A stretch of 64,000 nt of DNA from Anthocerotibacter panamensis C109 (GCF_018389385.1 NZ_CP062698.1:2607501-2671500); one strand, 5' to 3'; shown: positions 33,581-43,109, counted from the first letter of the stretch. A program made the numbers and translations. Notes: a model not told the origin generated them from the sequence alone.

Positions 33581-35530
33581 GTGAATCAACGTCCCCAACG
33601 TCAGAATCCACCTGGTAACAATCCTCCAAGGCAGGGAGGAGGTAGACAACAGCCTGCTCCTATACCCGAGCCATCTCCTTGGCTAGAGGGAATTCAGCCT
33701 AACCCAGGTGGATCGGCTAGTTTTGTTGAATATCTCCGCTGGCTCCGACAAAAATCGGGCAGCACTACTATGGATGCAGGAACTCAAGTCCAGCTTTTGA
33801 GTAAATTTGACGGAAATAACTTTAGTACAGCGTTGAACCGACTTACTAATCGAACTAGACTACTAGCGAATCCGCAGCAAGGCCATGTTCACTTTGAAGT
33901 CACCTGCCCTTGGCGTATTCGCGTTGGAGGTACCAAAGGACCAGAATCGATGCTTCTTCCGGCTTTCGATAACCTAGGTATGCCTTACATTCCTAGTAGC
34001 ACCCTGCGGGGAGTAGCACGGGCTATGGCAGTGAAAGAAATCGGCGAAGAAGACGCGAAAAAAATTTTTGGCAGTATTGATGTCAATCAAGGAAGCATGG
34101 GTAAAGTCACTTTTTTAGATGCTTATCCACTGCCAGGAAACAACCATAAAGGTGGTCTCAAGCCTGATATGGCAAATGCTATATGGAAATGGAATGGGAA
34201 TAATCCTCCTACTTATAGCCCAAATCCCAATACATTCCTCTCTCTAGAAAAGCCAACCTTTGTGATTGGCCTGCGTCGTAATGGATGTAGTGATGACGAG
34301 TGGGCTAATGTTCAAAAATGGCTTAAAAATGGCTTGGCTCAGGGCATAGGTTCACAAGTTAATAGCGGCTATGGCTCTTTGGAGGCTGATGGGAGACCAA
34401 AACCAATAAGAGAAGATACGATTCTACAGGTTCCCTTTGAGTTGGAGGGTCAATTGAGCCACGGACGGAAAAGGTTTATTCAATGGAATCTGAATAACCG
34501 TCAGCAATGGCAGATGCGTGGCGCATCTGAGGCCGAAGTTCGCCCAGTAGCTTTCAAAAATATGCTTCGGTACTGGTTCCGATCCCTGGCATTTGGTGTA
34601 CTTCCCCCTCAGCAAGTCCGATTGTTAGAGGTCAAGATCTTTGGAGGAATTGAACCTGCTCCACATACTGGGCTGTTTCGTGTAGAAATCAGGGACGGTA
34701 GGGTAGTAAATGACAACGCACAAAGCTCTCATGATCCCTCTGGGCTAATTACTGGAAACCTGGTTCTGAGGAACTCATCTCAGACTAGGAGTTTGCCAGA
34801 GTATGAAAGAGCTTCACTTCCAAACCTTTTGAAGAACCTTACTTGGTTGATGTTCCATCTTGGAGGGGTTGGGCAAGGAGCAAGGAGACCCTGCTATTCA
34901 CGCCAACGTTCTCCCTGGTATCGAGGTTCAAAGCTATTGCTGACTCAGCCAGATTCTTTCTTTCAAACTCCTGATAACCCTCAAGATTTTGCTTTGCTTT
35001 TTTCAGATCGAAGTCGGCACTTCTTTGAAGCTCTGGCCTTATTTTCTAATCATAGGATCAGATTAAATCAACTCAATGCAGTAACTCAAGTTTCTCCTTC
35101 TACTTGGGCTGAGGCATTTGATGTAAGCTCTCGTCTTTACATTGTTTCAGGTGAAGGTCTAGGAACACCTAATAAGTCTCATGCTCTAGATATACTGCAT
35201 GACTTCTTCCATCAAATTACAGATCCGATTGCCGACTTAAGACAACGAGCAAAAAATTCAAAGAACCAGCAAGAAAAAAGCGAACTAGATCAACAAGTAT
35301 CAACGCATTTAACTCGGGGGAAGAATCTCTGTGGTGGTACAGAAACTGATTATCCTACTAGTGGAGATAGCCGTAACGCTATACCTTCTCCTGTTTGGAT
35401 CGCTGATTACCAAGACTTCCAGTTAGTCCTAGTGTTTGGAGCAACAAAAGATCCTCGCTCAACTTATTTAAAAGTATTGTTAGAAAATTCTGAAAGGTCA
35501 ATCAAGCTCTGGCCCTTCCCCAATCCATGA
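33581..35530 (+). CDS. Fused Cmr6-Cmr1 RAMP protein of the type III-B complex
   Basis: The 649-residue protein starts at a GTG after TAGGAGG. A Pro/Gln-rich tail (1-45) precedes a Cmr6-like part (about 80-275) with MPYIPSSTLRGVARAMA and the GIGSQVNSGYGSLE glycine loop. A Cmr1-like part follows (about 285-649) with EVRPVAFKNMLRYWFRSLAF and LEVKIFGGIEP, the Cmr1 N-terminal pattern, and a later HLGGVGQGARRPCYSR loop. No separate cmr1 or cmr6 gene is present. Both subunits normally cap the 3' end of the crRNA filament, so a fusion is structurally reasonable. It overlaps the transposase-like gene by ATGA. Confidence 0.88.
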   Translation: MNQRPQRQNPPGNNPPRQGGGRQQPAPIPEPSPWLEGIQPNPGGSASFVEYLRWLRQKSGSTTMDAGTQVQLLSKFDGNNFSTALNRLTNRTRLLANPQQGHVHFEVTCPWRIRVGGTKGPESMLLPAFDNLGMPYIPSSTLRGVARAMAVKEIGEEDAKKIFGSIDVNQGSMGKVTFLDAYPLPGNNHKGGLKPDMANAIWKWNGNNPPTYSPNPNTFLSLEKPTFVIGLRRNGCSDDEWANVQKWLKNGLAQGIGSQVNSGYGSLEADGRPKPIREDTILQVPFELEGQLSHGRKRFIQWNLNNRQQWQMRGASEAEVRPVAFKNMLRYWFRSLAFGVLPPQQVRLLEVKIFGGIEPAPHTGLFRVEIRDGRVVNDNAQSSHDPSGLITGNLVLRNSSQTRSLPEYERASLPNLLKNLTWLMFHLGGVGQGARRPCYSRQRSPWYRGSKLLLTQPDSFFQTPDNPQDFALLFSDRSRHFFEALALFSNHRIRLNQLNAVTQVSPSTWAEAFDVSSRLYIVSGEGLGTPNKSHALDILHDFFHQITDPIADLRQRAKNSKNQQEKSELDQQVSTHLTRGKNLCGGTETDYPTSGDSRNAIPSPVWIADYQDFQLVLVFGATKDPRSTYLKVLLENSERSIKLWPFPNP

Positions 35531-36180
35531 CCTACGACCCCACCCGCCACCACCGCCGCTCTATCCGGCTCAAAGGCTACGACTACACCCAGCCCGGAGC
35601 TTACTTTGTGACGATGGTAACTAAAGACCGGGCACCAATCCTCTCGTACATCATCCAGGGTACCGTCCTGCTCAGCCCCATCGGAGAAATCGTCCACCGC
35701 TGCTGGTATCATCTACCCAAGCACTTCCCCAATATCCAAGTCACACCCTTCGTCGTCATGCCCGACCACATCCACGGCATCATCACTATCAATCTAGATC
35801 GTCCCACTCCCTCTATCCCCGCCCCGCCTACCCCAGAGGAGCGTAAGGGTAATGCATTCGCCGAGGACATGGGCGGGCAGGAGTCAAGCTTCGCAGCGGA
35901 TGCATTACCCCGACAGCTATCTCCATCTCGACAGCCATCTCCATCTCGACAGCGACCCGACCTCCACGGCAGCACACCTGGATCCCTCGCCGCCATCCTC
36001 CAAAACTACAAATCCATCACCACCCGCAAAGCCAACCAACACAAACAAACCCCCGGCACTCACCTATGGCAACGGGACTACTATGAGCGGATTATCCGCG
36101 ATACCCAGGAATTAGCACGGATTGAGAACTATATCCATGACAATCCCCGCCAATGGCAAGAGCAGAAAGAGATACACTAA
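35527..36180 (+). CDS. RAYT-type (REP-associated Y1/HUH) transposase
   Basis: The 217-residue protein starts RHHRRSIRLKGYDYTQPGAY and carries the HUH-type motif MPDHIHGII. It also has a C-terminal WQRDYYERIIRD segment that supplies the catalytic Tyr. The layout is that of single-strand transposases of the TnpA-REP group. A low-complexity insert between the motifs includes an 18-bp tandem repeat (units from 35911, 35929 and the start of a third at 35947). Its ATG overlaps the fusion gene's TGA, so it may be translated with the CRISPR operon. Confidence 0.88.
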   Translation: MTYDPTRHHRRSIRLKGYDYTQPGAYFVTMVTKDRAPILSYIIQGTVLLSPIGEIVHRCWYHLPKHFPNIQVTPFVVMPDHIHGIITINLDRPTPSIPAPPTPEERKGNAFAEDMGGQESSFAADALPRQLSPSRQPSPSRQRPDLHGSTPGSLAAILQNYKSITTRKANQHKQTPGTHLWQRDYYERIIRDTQELARIENYIHDNPRQWQEQKEIH

Positions 36181-36184
36181 AACC

Positions 36185-36460
36185 ATGCAAGCCCCATCCG
36201 CCACTCCGTTAGTTGGCGAACAGCGCATGACCCTGAACCTCCCCTGACAGGGCTTTTTATCCCTGCTAGAGAACCTGGGCAAAGCGGCAACTCCGCCAAT
36301 GGCTCACTGACCTAAACCAAGCGGTTCCCTGATCATGCTGACCCAAGCACACACCCAACTTACCTTTGAGCAGTATCTGGCCTACGAAGACCAAGTGCAA
36401 TCTGCAATCTTTCCCGAACTGAACTTAACAACTCAGCAAATCTTGCAAGGAGGAAAATAG
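36185..36460 (+). pseudogene. Relics of Uma2-family (DUF820) nuclease genes
   Basis: From 36185 the frame reads MQAPSATPLVGEQRMTLNLP, stop, then QGFLSLLENLGKAA and a second stop: the beginning of a Uma2-type gene with an in-frame nonsense codon. From 36335 a 41-residue frame starts MLTQAHTQLTFEQYLAYED, a Uma2 start. It then passes straight to AIFPELNLTTQQILQGG, a Uma2-like C-terminus, so the nuclease core is deleted. Uma2 assignments rest on motif resemblance. A GGAGG near its end serves the next gene. Confidence 0.6.
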
Positions 36461-36461
36461 T

Positions 36462-37997
36462 ATGGCGATCTTAGTTGCTAATTTGGGGACTTCTGATTTG
36501 TCTGTAAAAGTAGAAGGATATGACTACTTCTTCCCAGCAAAATTTAACCGCAGCGAACCCAATGATCCTGAAGATTCACTGTCGCAGGAGGAAGAGGAAT
36601 TCTGGCGCAAGGATGGGACAACTAGCTACATTAGCTCGTTTTTATGCCCTGACTTAAAAGTCTCAACTTCCATAAATGAAAGAGAAAAAATTAATTACTC
36701 ATTTCGGGAGCTAACCGAAAAACTTTTTCAGGTTTATGAACAAAATCCTGAGAAATGGCACCCATTAATCAAACCTTGCCGTATTTGGGGAGTGATTAAA
36801 ACTGCCGTCGATAAATTTAACGTAAAAGATGTTTATTTGGTTCTCACTGATCAGCCAGAAAACGAGGAAAAAGGAAGACTTGATGATACCATTCACTTAT
36901 TTAATATTTTGCAAAAGTGGCTAGTCTATGAAAATATATATGTCAACCTGCATCCAGAAATCATTAAATTCAAAGCTGTTGATGATGATCGGTTGTTTCA
37001 GTATTACTACAGTCTTTTATCCAAACCAGACATTAATGAACCTATTTTAGCCTCTGTGAAAGGTGGAACTCCTCAAATGAAAACAGCCTTGAAAGCTCAA
37101 GCTATTTCACTGGGATTTTCAAAGCTGCTCTTTATAGATCCTAAACTTAAAATTAGTTCTTTTCTCCGTGGGCTCCCTTCAGAAACCGAGATAACTTCAT
37201 TTTGGAAGCATGCACGAACACAGAAGTATCAGAGCATTAAGCTACTCCTAGAACGTTGGGATTTTGGTGGAGCACTTGTGATTTTAAATGACTGGAGGAA
37301 AAACTTAAAATACCTGAATGAACATATTAATGATTCCAATTTATTTAATTCCAATAATACTGCAGCAAGTATTACTAAAACCCTTGAAATTGCTTGTAAC
37401 TGTTTAGATCTCAATGTGAACCGTGATACCAAATTGCCTCAAATTATATCCACTCAACTAAAAAGTCAAATTTCATCTTATGATAGGCTACTTAATATAT
37501 ATACTCAATGTCAAATGTATTGGGAATTAGATCATGTTGCCAATTTTCTTTATCGCTTATCTACATTTTGTGAGCTTATTTTACACCAAGTCATGCATCG
37601 AAATAATGGAAGATTTAACGATGACTCTGGAAATCGTTTTTCAAAACGAAATGAAATCACTTCTCTTATAAAAGATAGAAACCGAGAAGATTGGAATCAA
37701 ATATTACAGTTTTTAGAAAAATTAGATTTTTGGGTGGATGTACGTAATCAGTTGGTTCATTCCGCTCAGGGAGTTTCAAAAAAGAGTATGCAGGAGCTAC
37801 ACGACAGCCAACCTACAAGAGCATGTCCTCCCAGAGATATACTAAGTGTGATGAAACAAATCCTTCAAGCTAGGAACGGATGGCTACTTAAAAAACCAGA
37901 ATACCTGCATAGATTTGTTGATTTAGAACGCTATTACATCTATTCGGATGTCCGTGAATGGATCATCAATAAACTAATGACAGAAGGCTTAGAATGA
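36462..37997 (+). CDS. CARF-HEPN ribonuclease, Csm6/Csx1-like, divergent
   Basis: The 511-residue protein starts MAILVANLGTSDLSV, the opening strand of CARF domains. It then has SVKGGTPQMKTAL (Gly201, Gly202, Thr203), the CARF ligand-loop pattern. A helical region follows, and near the C-terminus lies WVDVRNQLVHSA, an Rx4H HEPN catalytic motif (Arg428, His433). Expected role: binding cyclic oligoadenylate made by Cas10 and cutting RNA without sequence choice. The gene looks more A+T-rich than neighbours. AGGAGG precedes the ATG. Overall it does not look like a close relative of well-known Csm6 proteins. Confidence 0.82.
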   Translation: MAILVANLGTSDLSVKVEGYDYFFPAKFNRSEPNDPEDSLSQEEEEFWRKDGTTSYISSFLCPDLKVSTSINEREKINYSFRELTEKLFQVYEQNPEKWHPLIKPCRIWGVIKTAVDKFNVKDVYLVLTDQPENEEKGRLDDTIHLFNILQKWLVYENIYVNLHPEIIKFKAVDDDRLFQYYYSLLSKPDINEPILASVKGGTPQMKTALKAQAISLGFSKLLFIDPKLKISSFLRGLPSETEITSFWKHARTQKYQSIKLLLERWDFGGALVILNDWRKNLKYLNEHINDSNLFNSNNTAASITKTLEIACNCLDLNVNRDTKLPQIISTQLKSQISSYDRLLNIYTQCQMYWELDHVANFLYRLSTFCELILHQVMHRNNGRFNDDSGNRFSKRNEITSLIKDRNREDWNQILQFLEKLDFWVDVRNQLVHSAQGVSKKSMQELHDSQPTRACPPRDILSVMKQILQARNGWLLKKPEYLHRFVDLERYYIYSDVREWIINKLMTEGLE

Positions 37998-38021
37998 CGT
38001 TTTTACAGGAAGGAACGATCA

Positions 38022-38051
38022 AAGCCATTCGGGCTTGATAGTCCCGCTATC
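38022..38051. terminator. Two adjacent hairpins between convergent genes
   Basis: AAGCC/GGCTT (38022-38036) and GATAG/CTATC (38037-38051) form two short stem-loops in the 96-bp gap after the CARF-HEPN gene. No T-run follows, so a terminator role is uncertain. Confidence 0.3.
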
Positions 38052-38093
38052 AGGATAATATGCAATAGCTCTTTCGGTGTAGGAGCGTTTTCC

Positions 38094-39416
38094 TCAAGCC
38101 CCCTGTGCACTCAAGCGTCGATAGACCGTCGCTAGGGCTTGAGCATCCCCCACATTCCCTGGAAAGAGCACCACCGGCAGATCCGGGAAGCGCGGATGGT
38201 CGTGAGGCGTGCGAATCATTGAGCAACCTGCTAGCACTTGCCCCAAGAGTCGGGCTGTGGTCAGTGCGAGTCCTCTGCTCAAAACATCGTTAGAGGTAAT
38301 GCCCCCTTTGCTGATCAGAAAGCCCAAGGTGACCGGCAAACCGCGCACTATATCCATCAAAAGTGCCGAAACCCGCTCCCCAAACTCCAGTCGGGTCGCC
38401 GTATCCCTGAAGGTCAACTCCGTACGGCTTGTGAAGATGACCGGGGTTTTCCCGGCGTCAAAGGCTGCTTGAGCTTGCTGCAGAGCCTCTTTGACGAGTA
38501 CTCCGGTCCTTTCGGGGGTGAGTAGCCGTTCCACGCGGACTTCGACGGGCATGACCCCCGGCTCCAGGAGGAGGTGTTCTAGTTGCTCCGTAGTTTTTTT
38601 TACATGAGAACCGACGAGGACCGCCCCACAGGGCTGACCCTGTACATAGCAGGCCATAGCTTCCGCCTCAATCGGCTGGGGCGGCAGTTGCGCCAACGCC
38701 GTGATGAGACTTGCCGCTGACCGAAACATAAAGCGCTTCCCCTGTGCCGCTACGGTCAGGATAGCCTGAGCAAATCGGTCTAGATCCGCCTGCACTTCGC
38801 TATCGACCACCACACAGCTATTGCCCGTAAGGCCCAAAAGCTGCGCCTCGACGCCAGAGCGCACCTCAGACAGCGTATACCGAAGGACTGCTTGAGCCGG
38901 AATCCGCCCCTGAGTCTTTTCGGCTACATAGTCGGGCAGATAGCTCGAGCGATAGCCAAAGACCGAATCGCGGGCAAACTCGGTCTCATGGACAGGCGTG
39001 GGAACACCCTGCACGTAGAGGTAGTGCACGCTCTCGCGGGTTACCCTACCCCCCTCAAAAAAAGCTGGGACCAAAAAATGGGCATCAAAAGGACCGAGTT
39101 CCTCCGCGATGACATCGGTCTCCACTGGATAGTGACCGCGCAGGGTCGAGTCAGAGCGGCTCACCACCAGGAAATCGGTGATATGCTCTAGCGTCAGGGC
39201 TTCCTTGAGGTTATGGCAGACCTCTCGGGTCGTGGCTGCTGCCTGTTGTGCTGTCAGGGCACGGGTGTTGGTGAGGATAAACATCACCGGCTGCTCATCG
39301 GTCAACCCTCCGCGCAACGTCAGTACATCCCAGCGCATCAGTAACAGGCAACTATGCACCGTCTGAGAACCGGTCGGGTCGTCATCCAGGACAATAATTT
39401 TTGTCTGCGCTGCCAT
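38094..39416 (-). CDS. Four-carbon acid sugar kinase family protein (DUF1537, OtnK/DtnK type)
   Basis: The 440-residue protein has the N-terminal domain motif IIVLDDDPTGSQTVHSC and SRSDSTLRGHYP, which binds the sugar acid. In the C-terminal nucleotide-binding domain, GFLISKGGITSNDVLSRGL is the conserved phosphate-binding stretch. Related enzymes phosphorylate 3-oxo-tetronates or similar acids. No sugar-acid pathway genes are adjacent, so the true substrate is unknown. Length fits the family. Confidence 0.88.
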   Translation of the reverse strand: MAAQTKIIVLDDDPTGSQTVHSCLLLMRWDVLTLRGGLTDEQPVMFILTNTRALTAQQAAATTREVCHNLKEALTLEHITDFLVVSRSDSTLRGHYPVETDVIAEELGPFDAHFLVPAFFEGGRVTRESVHYLYVQGVPTPVHETEFARDSVFGYRSSYLPDYVAEKTQGRIPAQAVLRYTLSEVRSGVEAQLLGLTGNSCVVVDSEVQADLDRFAQAILTVAAQGKRFMFRSAASLITALAQLPPQPIEAEAMACYVQGQPCGAVLVGSHVKKTTEQLEHLLLEPGVMPVEVRVERLLTPERTGVLVKEALQQAQAAFDAGKTPVIFTSRTELTFRDTATRLEFGERVSALLMDIVRGLPVTLGFLISKGGITSNDVLSRGLALTTARLLGQVLAGCSMIRTPHDHPRFPDLPVVLFPGNVGDAQALATVYRRLSAQGA

Positions 39417-39448
39417 AAAACCTACCCCAAAACGGCCTATCGTCTGCT

Positions 39449-39829
39449 TTAACCGTCATGGTACCGCGCTTGCGTGCGTAGGTAGCGCCCGCCCAACCAC
39501 AGGCCCAAGGCTAACCCCGCCAACGCTGCCCCCAATAGCTTTCGCTCTTCAACCACGGGAATGAAGCGCGTCTTTTGGTCTGTGACCTCGACCAAACCTA
39601 CCGGTACTGCCGTGATGTAGCCGCCCCCGCCTCCACCTTCGCCCTCGCTGGGCGTTTGCTCCTCGTGATGGCGTCCACTGCCAAAGCCCCCGCCGAAGCC
39701 AAAGGCAATCCGCGCCACTGGGATGACGGTCCGCCCTTGCGTCACAATGGGTTCGCCGTAAATCGTCTGGACATTTGCACTCCCTTGCAACCGTTCGCGC
39801 AAGGACTGAAATATTTCTTGGAGTGCCAT
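39449..39829 (-). CDS. GerW/YtfJ-family protein
   Basis: The 126-residue protein has the GerW (YtfJ) pattern: VQTIYGEPIVTQGRTVIPVARIAFGFGGG, a Gly-rich linker, and GGYITAVPVGLVEV. One membrane helix lies near the C-terminus (about 98-113). The family is named after a Bacillus spore protein but is widespread in non-sporing bacteria, where its role is not known. Confidence 0.85.
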   Translation of the reverse strand: MALQEIFQSLRERLQGSANVQTIYGEPIVTQGRTVIPVARIAFGFGGGFGSGRHHEEQTPSEGEGGGGGGYITAVPVGLVEVTDQKTRFIPVVEERKLLGAALAGLALGLWLGGRYLRTQARYHDG

Positions 39830-39882
39830 CGTCTATCCCCGGAGCCACTATCCTGTACCGTACTCCATACCAAGCGCCCCGT

Positions 39883-40167
39883 TCAATACGCTTCCTCGCG
39901 GCTACAGGGTGGACGTTGGAGCGCGGGGGCGAGCAGGGCGGCGAGTCTTTCCGGGGCAATACGGGGGGAAGGGCGCGGGAAAGTCCGTCCATTCACGACG
40001 AGGACCGGGACACTGTGGGCGAACTGTGCCTCCCAATCTGAGCGGGTGGAGATGTCGCGTAGCTCCAAAAGAAAGGCCCCTTGGGGTTGCAGGGCGGTTA
40101 ATTTAGCTACCAGACTGGCGCACAGGGGACAGTCGGGCTTGGTGTATACAACGACTACAGTTTCCAT
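39883..40167 (-). CDS. Glutaredoxin-like protein
   Basis: The 94-residue thioredoxin-fold protein begins VVVVYTKPDCPLCASLVAKL with a CPLC active site near residue 13. It continues with a DISTRSDWEAQFAHSVPVLVV segment containing the cis-Pro (VPVL). It resembles the short glutaredoxin family (DUF836 type) common next to cyanobacterial housekeeping genes. It is convergent with no gene and reads away from the M16 peptidase. Confidence 0.85.
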   Translation of the reverse strand: METVVVVYTKPDCPLCASLVAKLTALQPQGAFLLELRDISTRSDWEAQFAHSVPVLVVNGRTFPRPSPRIAPERLAALLAPALQRPPCSREEAY

Positions 40168-40278
40168 GGCGCATCCTCGGGCACATGCAGCTCACAACTT
40201 CTCACACGCCCCCCCAGGGCATAAGCTACCCTGACAAAGGGAAATTCGATTGTACTTGACGGAAGGAAACGAACCATT

Positions 40279-43047
40279 ATGCGTGGTCTGGTGCGTTGTT
40301 TGAGTGGTTTACTCGCCTTGAGCGTGAGCTTGTCTGGGGGATTGTATTTGCCTGTCGCTCAGGCACAAGCGACCGTGGCTTCGCGGGCGGGCGGGCTCCA
40401 GCCGGTGCGTACCCTCGAGGGCATCCGTGAATATAAGCTCGATAATGGCCTCAAGGTTTTGCTATTCCCGGATAGCTCCAAGCCTACGGTCACCGTCAAT
40501 ATTACCTATCTGGTCGGCTCCCGGCAGGAGAGCTACGGCGAGACGGGCATGGCTCATCTCCTGGAGCACCTGCAATTTAAAGGGACTCCCACGCATCCCA
40601 ATATTCCTCAGCTCATGCAGGAGCGAGGAGCTGAATTTAATGCCAGTACTTGGTATGACCGAACCAACTACCACGAGACCCTAGCCGGGAATGACCGCAA
40701 TCTTGAGTTTGCCCTCAAGCTCGAAGCAGACCGCATGACCAATAGCTATATCCGTCGGTCAGACCTGGACTCGGAGATGACGGTTGTGCGCAATGAATTT
40801 GAAGCAGGGGAGAACGATGCGGCGGACATCCTGAACGAGCGGGTTTTTTCGACCGCCTACCTTTGGCATAGCTACGGTCGTGCGACGATTGGGGCCAGAA
40901 GCGATATCGAGAAGGTGACTATCCCCAGTCTCCAAGCTTTTTATAAAAAATATTATCAGCCCGATAACGCCGTATTGGTCATCGCTGGTCGCTTCGATGA
41001 GGCCAAGGCCAAGGCGATGATCGAGCAATACTTCGGGCCGATTCCCAAGCCCAGCCGGGTTTTGGCGGAACCCTACACCGAGGAGCCGCCCCAGGATGGA
41101 GAGCGCGTGGTGACCCTGCGCCGGGTGGGTCAAGTGCAGGTGTTGGGTCTGCTCTACCATATTCCTCAGGCGGCTCACCCTGACCTCGCCGCGATCCAAG
41201 TCCTGGACGCCATTCTCACTGCCGCGCCCTCGGGACGCCTCTACAAAGCGCTGGTCGAGACCCAAAAAGCAACCCGTGTCGGTGGGGGAGCCTTCTTGCT
41301 CCATGACCCCGGTGCCTATTATCTTTCGGTCACCGTACCCAAGAACAAGTCCCTGAGCGAAGTCAAGGCCATCACCGACCGGGTGATGCAAGAAGTCCTG
41401 AGCAAGGGTGTGACCGCTGAAGAGGTCAAGCGGGCTCAAATCGCCCAGGAGAAGGACGACACGGATACCTTCAACGATAGCCAGGGTCTCGCTATCCAAC
41501 TGAGCGAATGGACCGCCATGGGCGATTGGCGGTTGTTCTTTGTCAATCGTGACCGCATCCAGAAAGTCACGCCCAAAGATGTACAACGGGTAGCCCGCGC
41601 CTACTTTACCCCCGTCAACCGCACGCTGGGCTACTATTATCCGACCACCAAACCAGAGCGCGTCGCCATCCCCAACGATATCAAGGTAGCGAGCATCGCC
41701 GATGGCTACGTCCCGCGCAAGGATGTCGCGGCGGGAGAGACTTTTGACCTGAGTGCAGCCAACCTGCTCCAACGCTCCGTGCGGACCAAGCTACCCGGAG
41801 GGTTAGACGTGACCTTGATCCCCAAAAAGAACCGGGGCGAGACCGTCGTCGCCCAGATCACGCTCTTTCTCGGGACGCGCCAGGAAGTCTTGGCCCAAAA
41901 GCATGTGAACTCCTACGTCGCCGCCATGCTCAACCGGGGGACGACCACCCTCACCCGCCAACAGCTCAAAGACAAGTTCGACGCGCTCAAAGCCCAAGTC
42001 TCGATTGGCGGGGCAGCCACCCGGACGGTCATCAGCATCCAGACGATTCGCCCTAATCTGCCTGAGGTCCTCAAACTCGTCGGTAAGATGCTGCGCGAAC
42101 CTGCTTTTGACCCCAAAGAATTCGCCTTGATCAAGCAGCAGAGCCTGACAGCCCTCGAAGCCCAGCGTACTGATCCCCAACAGCTGGCCTTTGACCGGGT
42201 GAGTCTCGACACGTTTAAGCCCGATACCATCAACTTTCCAGGCACCTTGGAGGAACGCACCGCACGCGTGAAAAGTCTGGAGGTCGCCCAGCTCAAGAGT
42301 TTCTACAAGACCTTCTATGGAGCCACAGCGGGTGCCGCCGCCGTGGTAGGCGACTTTGATCCCGAACCGCTCAAAGCAGCGCTAACGGCAACCCTAGGCG
42401 ACTGGAGAGCCCCTAAGCCCGGTCGCTTCATCCCGCCTACCAGCCAGGAACTAGCCCAGATTAAGAGCAGTTCCGAGGTCATCACGGTCCCGGACAAGCC
42501 CAATGCAACGTTTGTGGCAGCCCTGCCCATGCTCATTGGGGAGGATGACCCCCAATTCACCGCCCTGGAAGCTGGAGTCTATATCTTGGGGGGTGGAACG
42601 CTGTCCTCCCGCTTTGCCGACCGGGTCCGTCAGAAAGACGGCTTCTCCTATTCGGCGGGCAGTAGCATCAACACCAGCTCCCGAGCGGACTATTCCATCT
42701 TGTTCAACTCGGCTATCAGCAACAACGAAAACGCCCCCAAGGTCGAGCAAGCCTTCAAAGAAGAGTTAAAGCGCTTGCTGGACCAAGGCATCACCGCCGA
42801 AGAACTGAAGCGTACCCAGGATGCCCTGATCCAAGAACAAGTGGTCGGACTCTCCGATGACGGAAATCTAGCGGCAGTAGCCAACGATCTGATCGTGCGT
42901 GGCAAGACCTTCCAGGAGTTGGCGGACCAGGAGTCGCGCATCCGGGCGCTTACCGTGGAGGAGGTCAACGCAGCTTTGCGCAAGTATATTGCGGTGGACC
43001 AACTGCGCATTGTCAAAGCTGGCGACCTCCCCAAGACTGGCGGATAA
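40279..43047 (+). CDS. M16-family zinc metallopeptidase, two-domain
   Basis: The 922-residue protein has an N-terminal signal peptide (basic start, hydrophobic LSGLLALSVSLSGGLYL, cut near AQA). The first M16 half carries the inverted zinc motif HLLEH (His93, Glu96, His97) in MAHLLEHLQFKGT and a downstream NEFEAGEND that supplies the third ligand. The second half lacks the motif and is the usual inactive partner. Secreted pitrilysin-type peptidases degrade peptides in the periplasm. GGAAGG precedes the ATG. Confidence 0.93.
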   Translation: MRGLVRCLSGLLALSVSLSGGLYLPVAQAQATVASRAGGLQPVRTLEGIREYKLDNGLKVLLFPDSSKPTVTVNITYLVGSRQESYGETGMAHLLEHLQFKGTPTHPNIPQLMQERGAEFNASTWYDRTNYHETLAGNDRNLEFALKLEADRMTNSYIRRSDLDSEMTVVRNEFEAGENDAADILNERVFSTAYLWHSYGRATIGARSDIEKVTIPSLQAFYKKYYQPDNAVLVIAGRFDEAKAKAMIEQYFGPIPKPSRVLAEPYTEEPPQDGERVVTLRRVGQVQVLGLLYHIPQAAHPDLAAIQVLDAILTAAPSGRLYKALVETQKATRVGGGAFLLHDPGAYYLSVTVPKNKSLSEVKAITDRVMQEVLSKGVTAEEVKRAQIAQEKDDTDTFNDSQGLAIQLSEWTAMGDWRLFFVNRDRIQKVTPKDVQRVARAYFTPVNRTLGYYYPTTKPERVAIPNDIKVASIADGYVPRKDVAAGETFDLSAANLLQRSVRTKLPGGLDVTLIPKKNRGETVVAQITLFLGTRQEVLAQKHVNSYVAAMLNRGTTTLTRQQLKDKFDALKAQVSIGGAATRTVISIQTIRPNLPEVLKLVGKMLREPAFDPKEFALIKQQSLTALEAQRTDPQQLAFDRVSLDTFKPDTINFPGTLEERTARVKSLEVAQLKSFYKTFYGATAGAAAVVGDFDPEPLKAALTATLGDWRAPKPGRFIPPTSQELAQIKSSSEVITVPDKPNATFVAALPMLIGEDDPQFTALEAGVYILGGGTLSSRFADRVRQKDGFSYSAGSSINTSSRADYSILFNSAISNNENAPKVEQAFKEELKRLLDQGITAEELKRTQDALIQEQVVGLSDDGNLAAVANDLIVRGKTFQELADQESRIRALTVEEVNAALRKYIAVDQLRIVKAGDLPKTGG

Positions 43048-43109
43048 GTCAGGCCCGCAAAGCATCCCCCACCCTCCGTTAAGATGGGGGAGCGCCTCCA
43101 GGTAGATTT

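Noticed and set aside
40759-41772. 337-residue minus-strand open frame
   Set aside because: Lies wholly inside the M16 peptidase gene in a high-GC region; no family resemblance.
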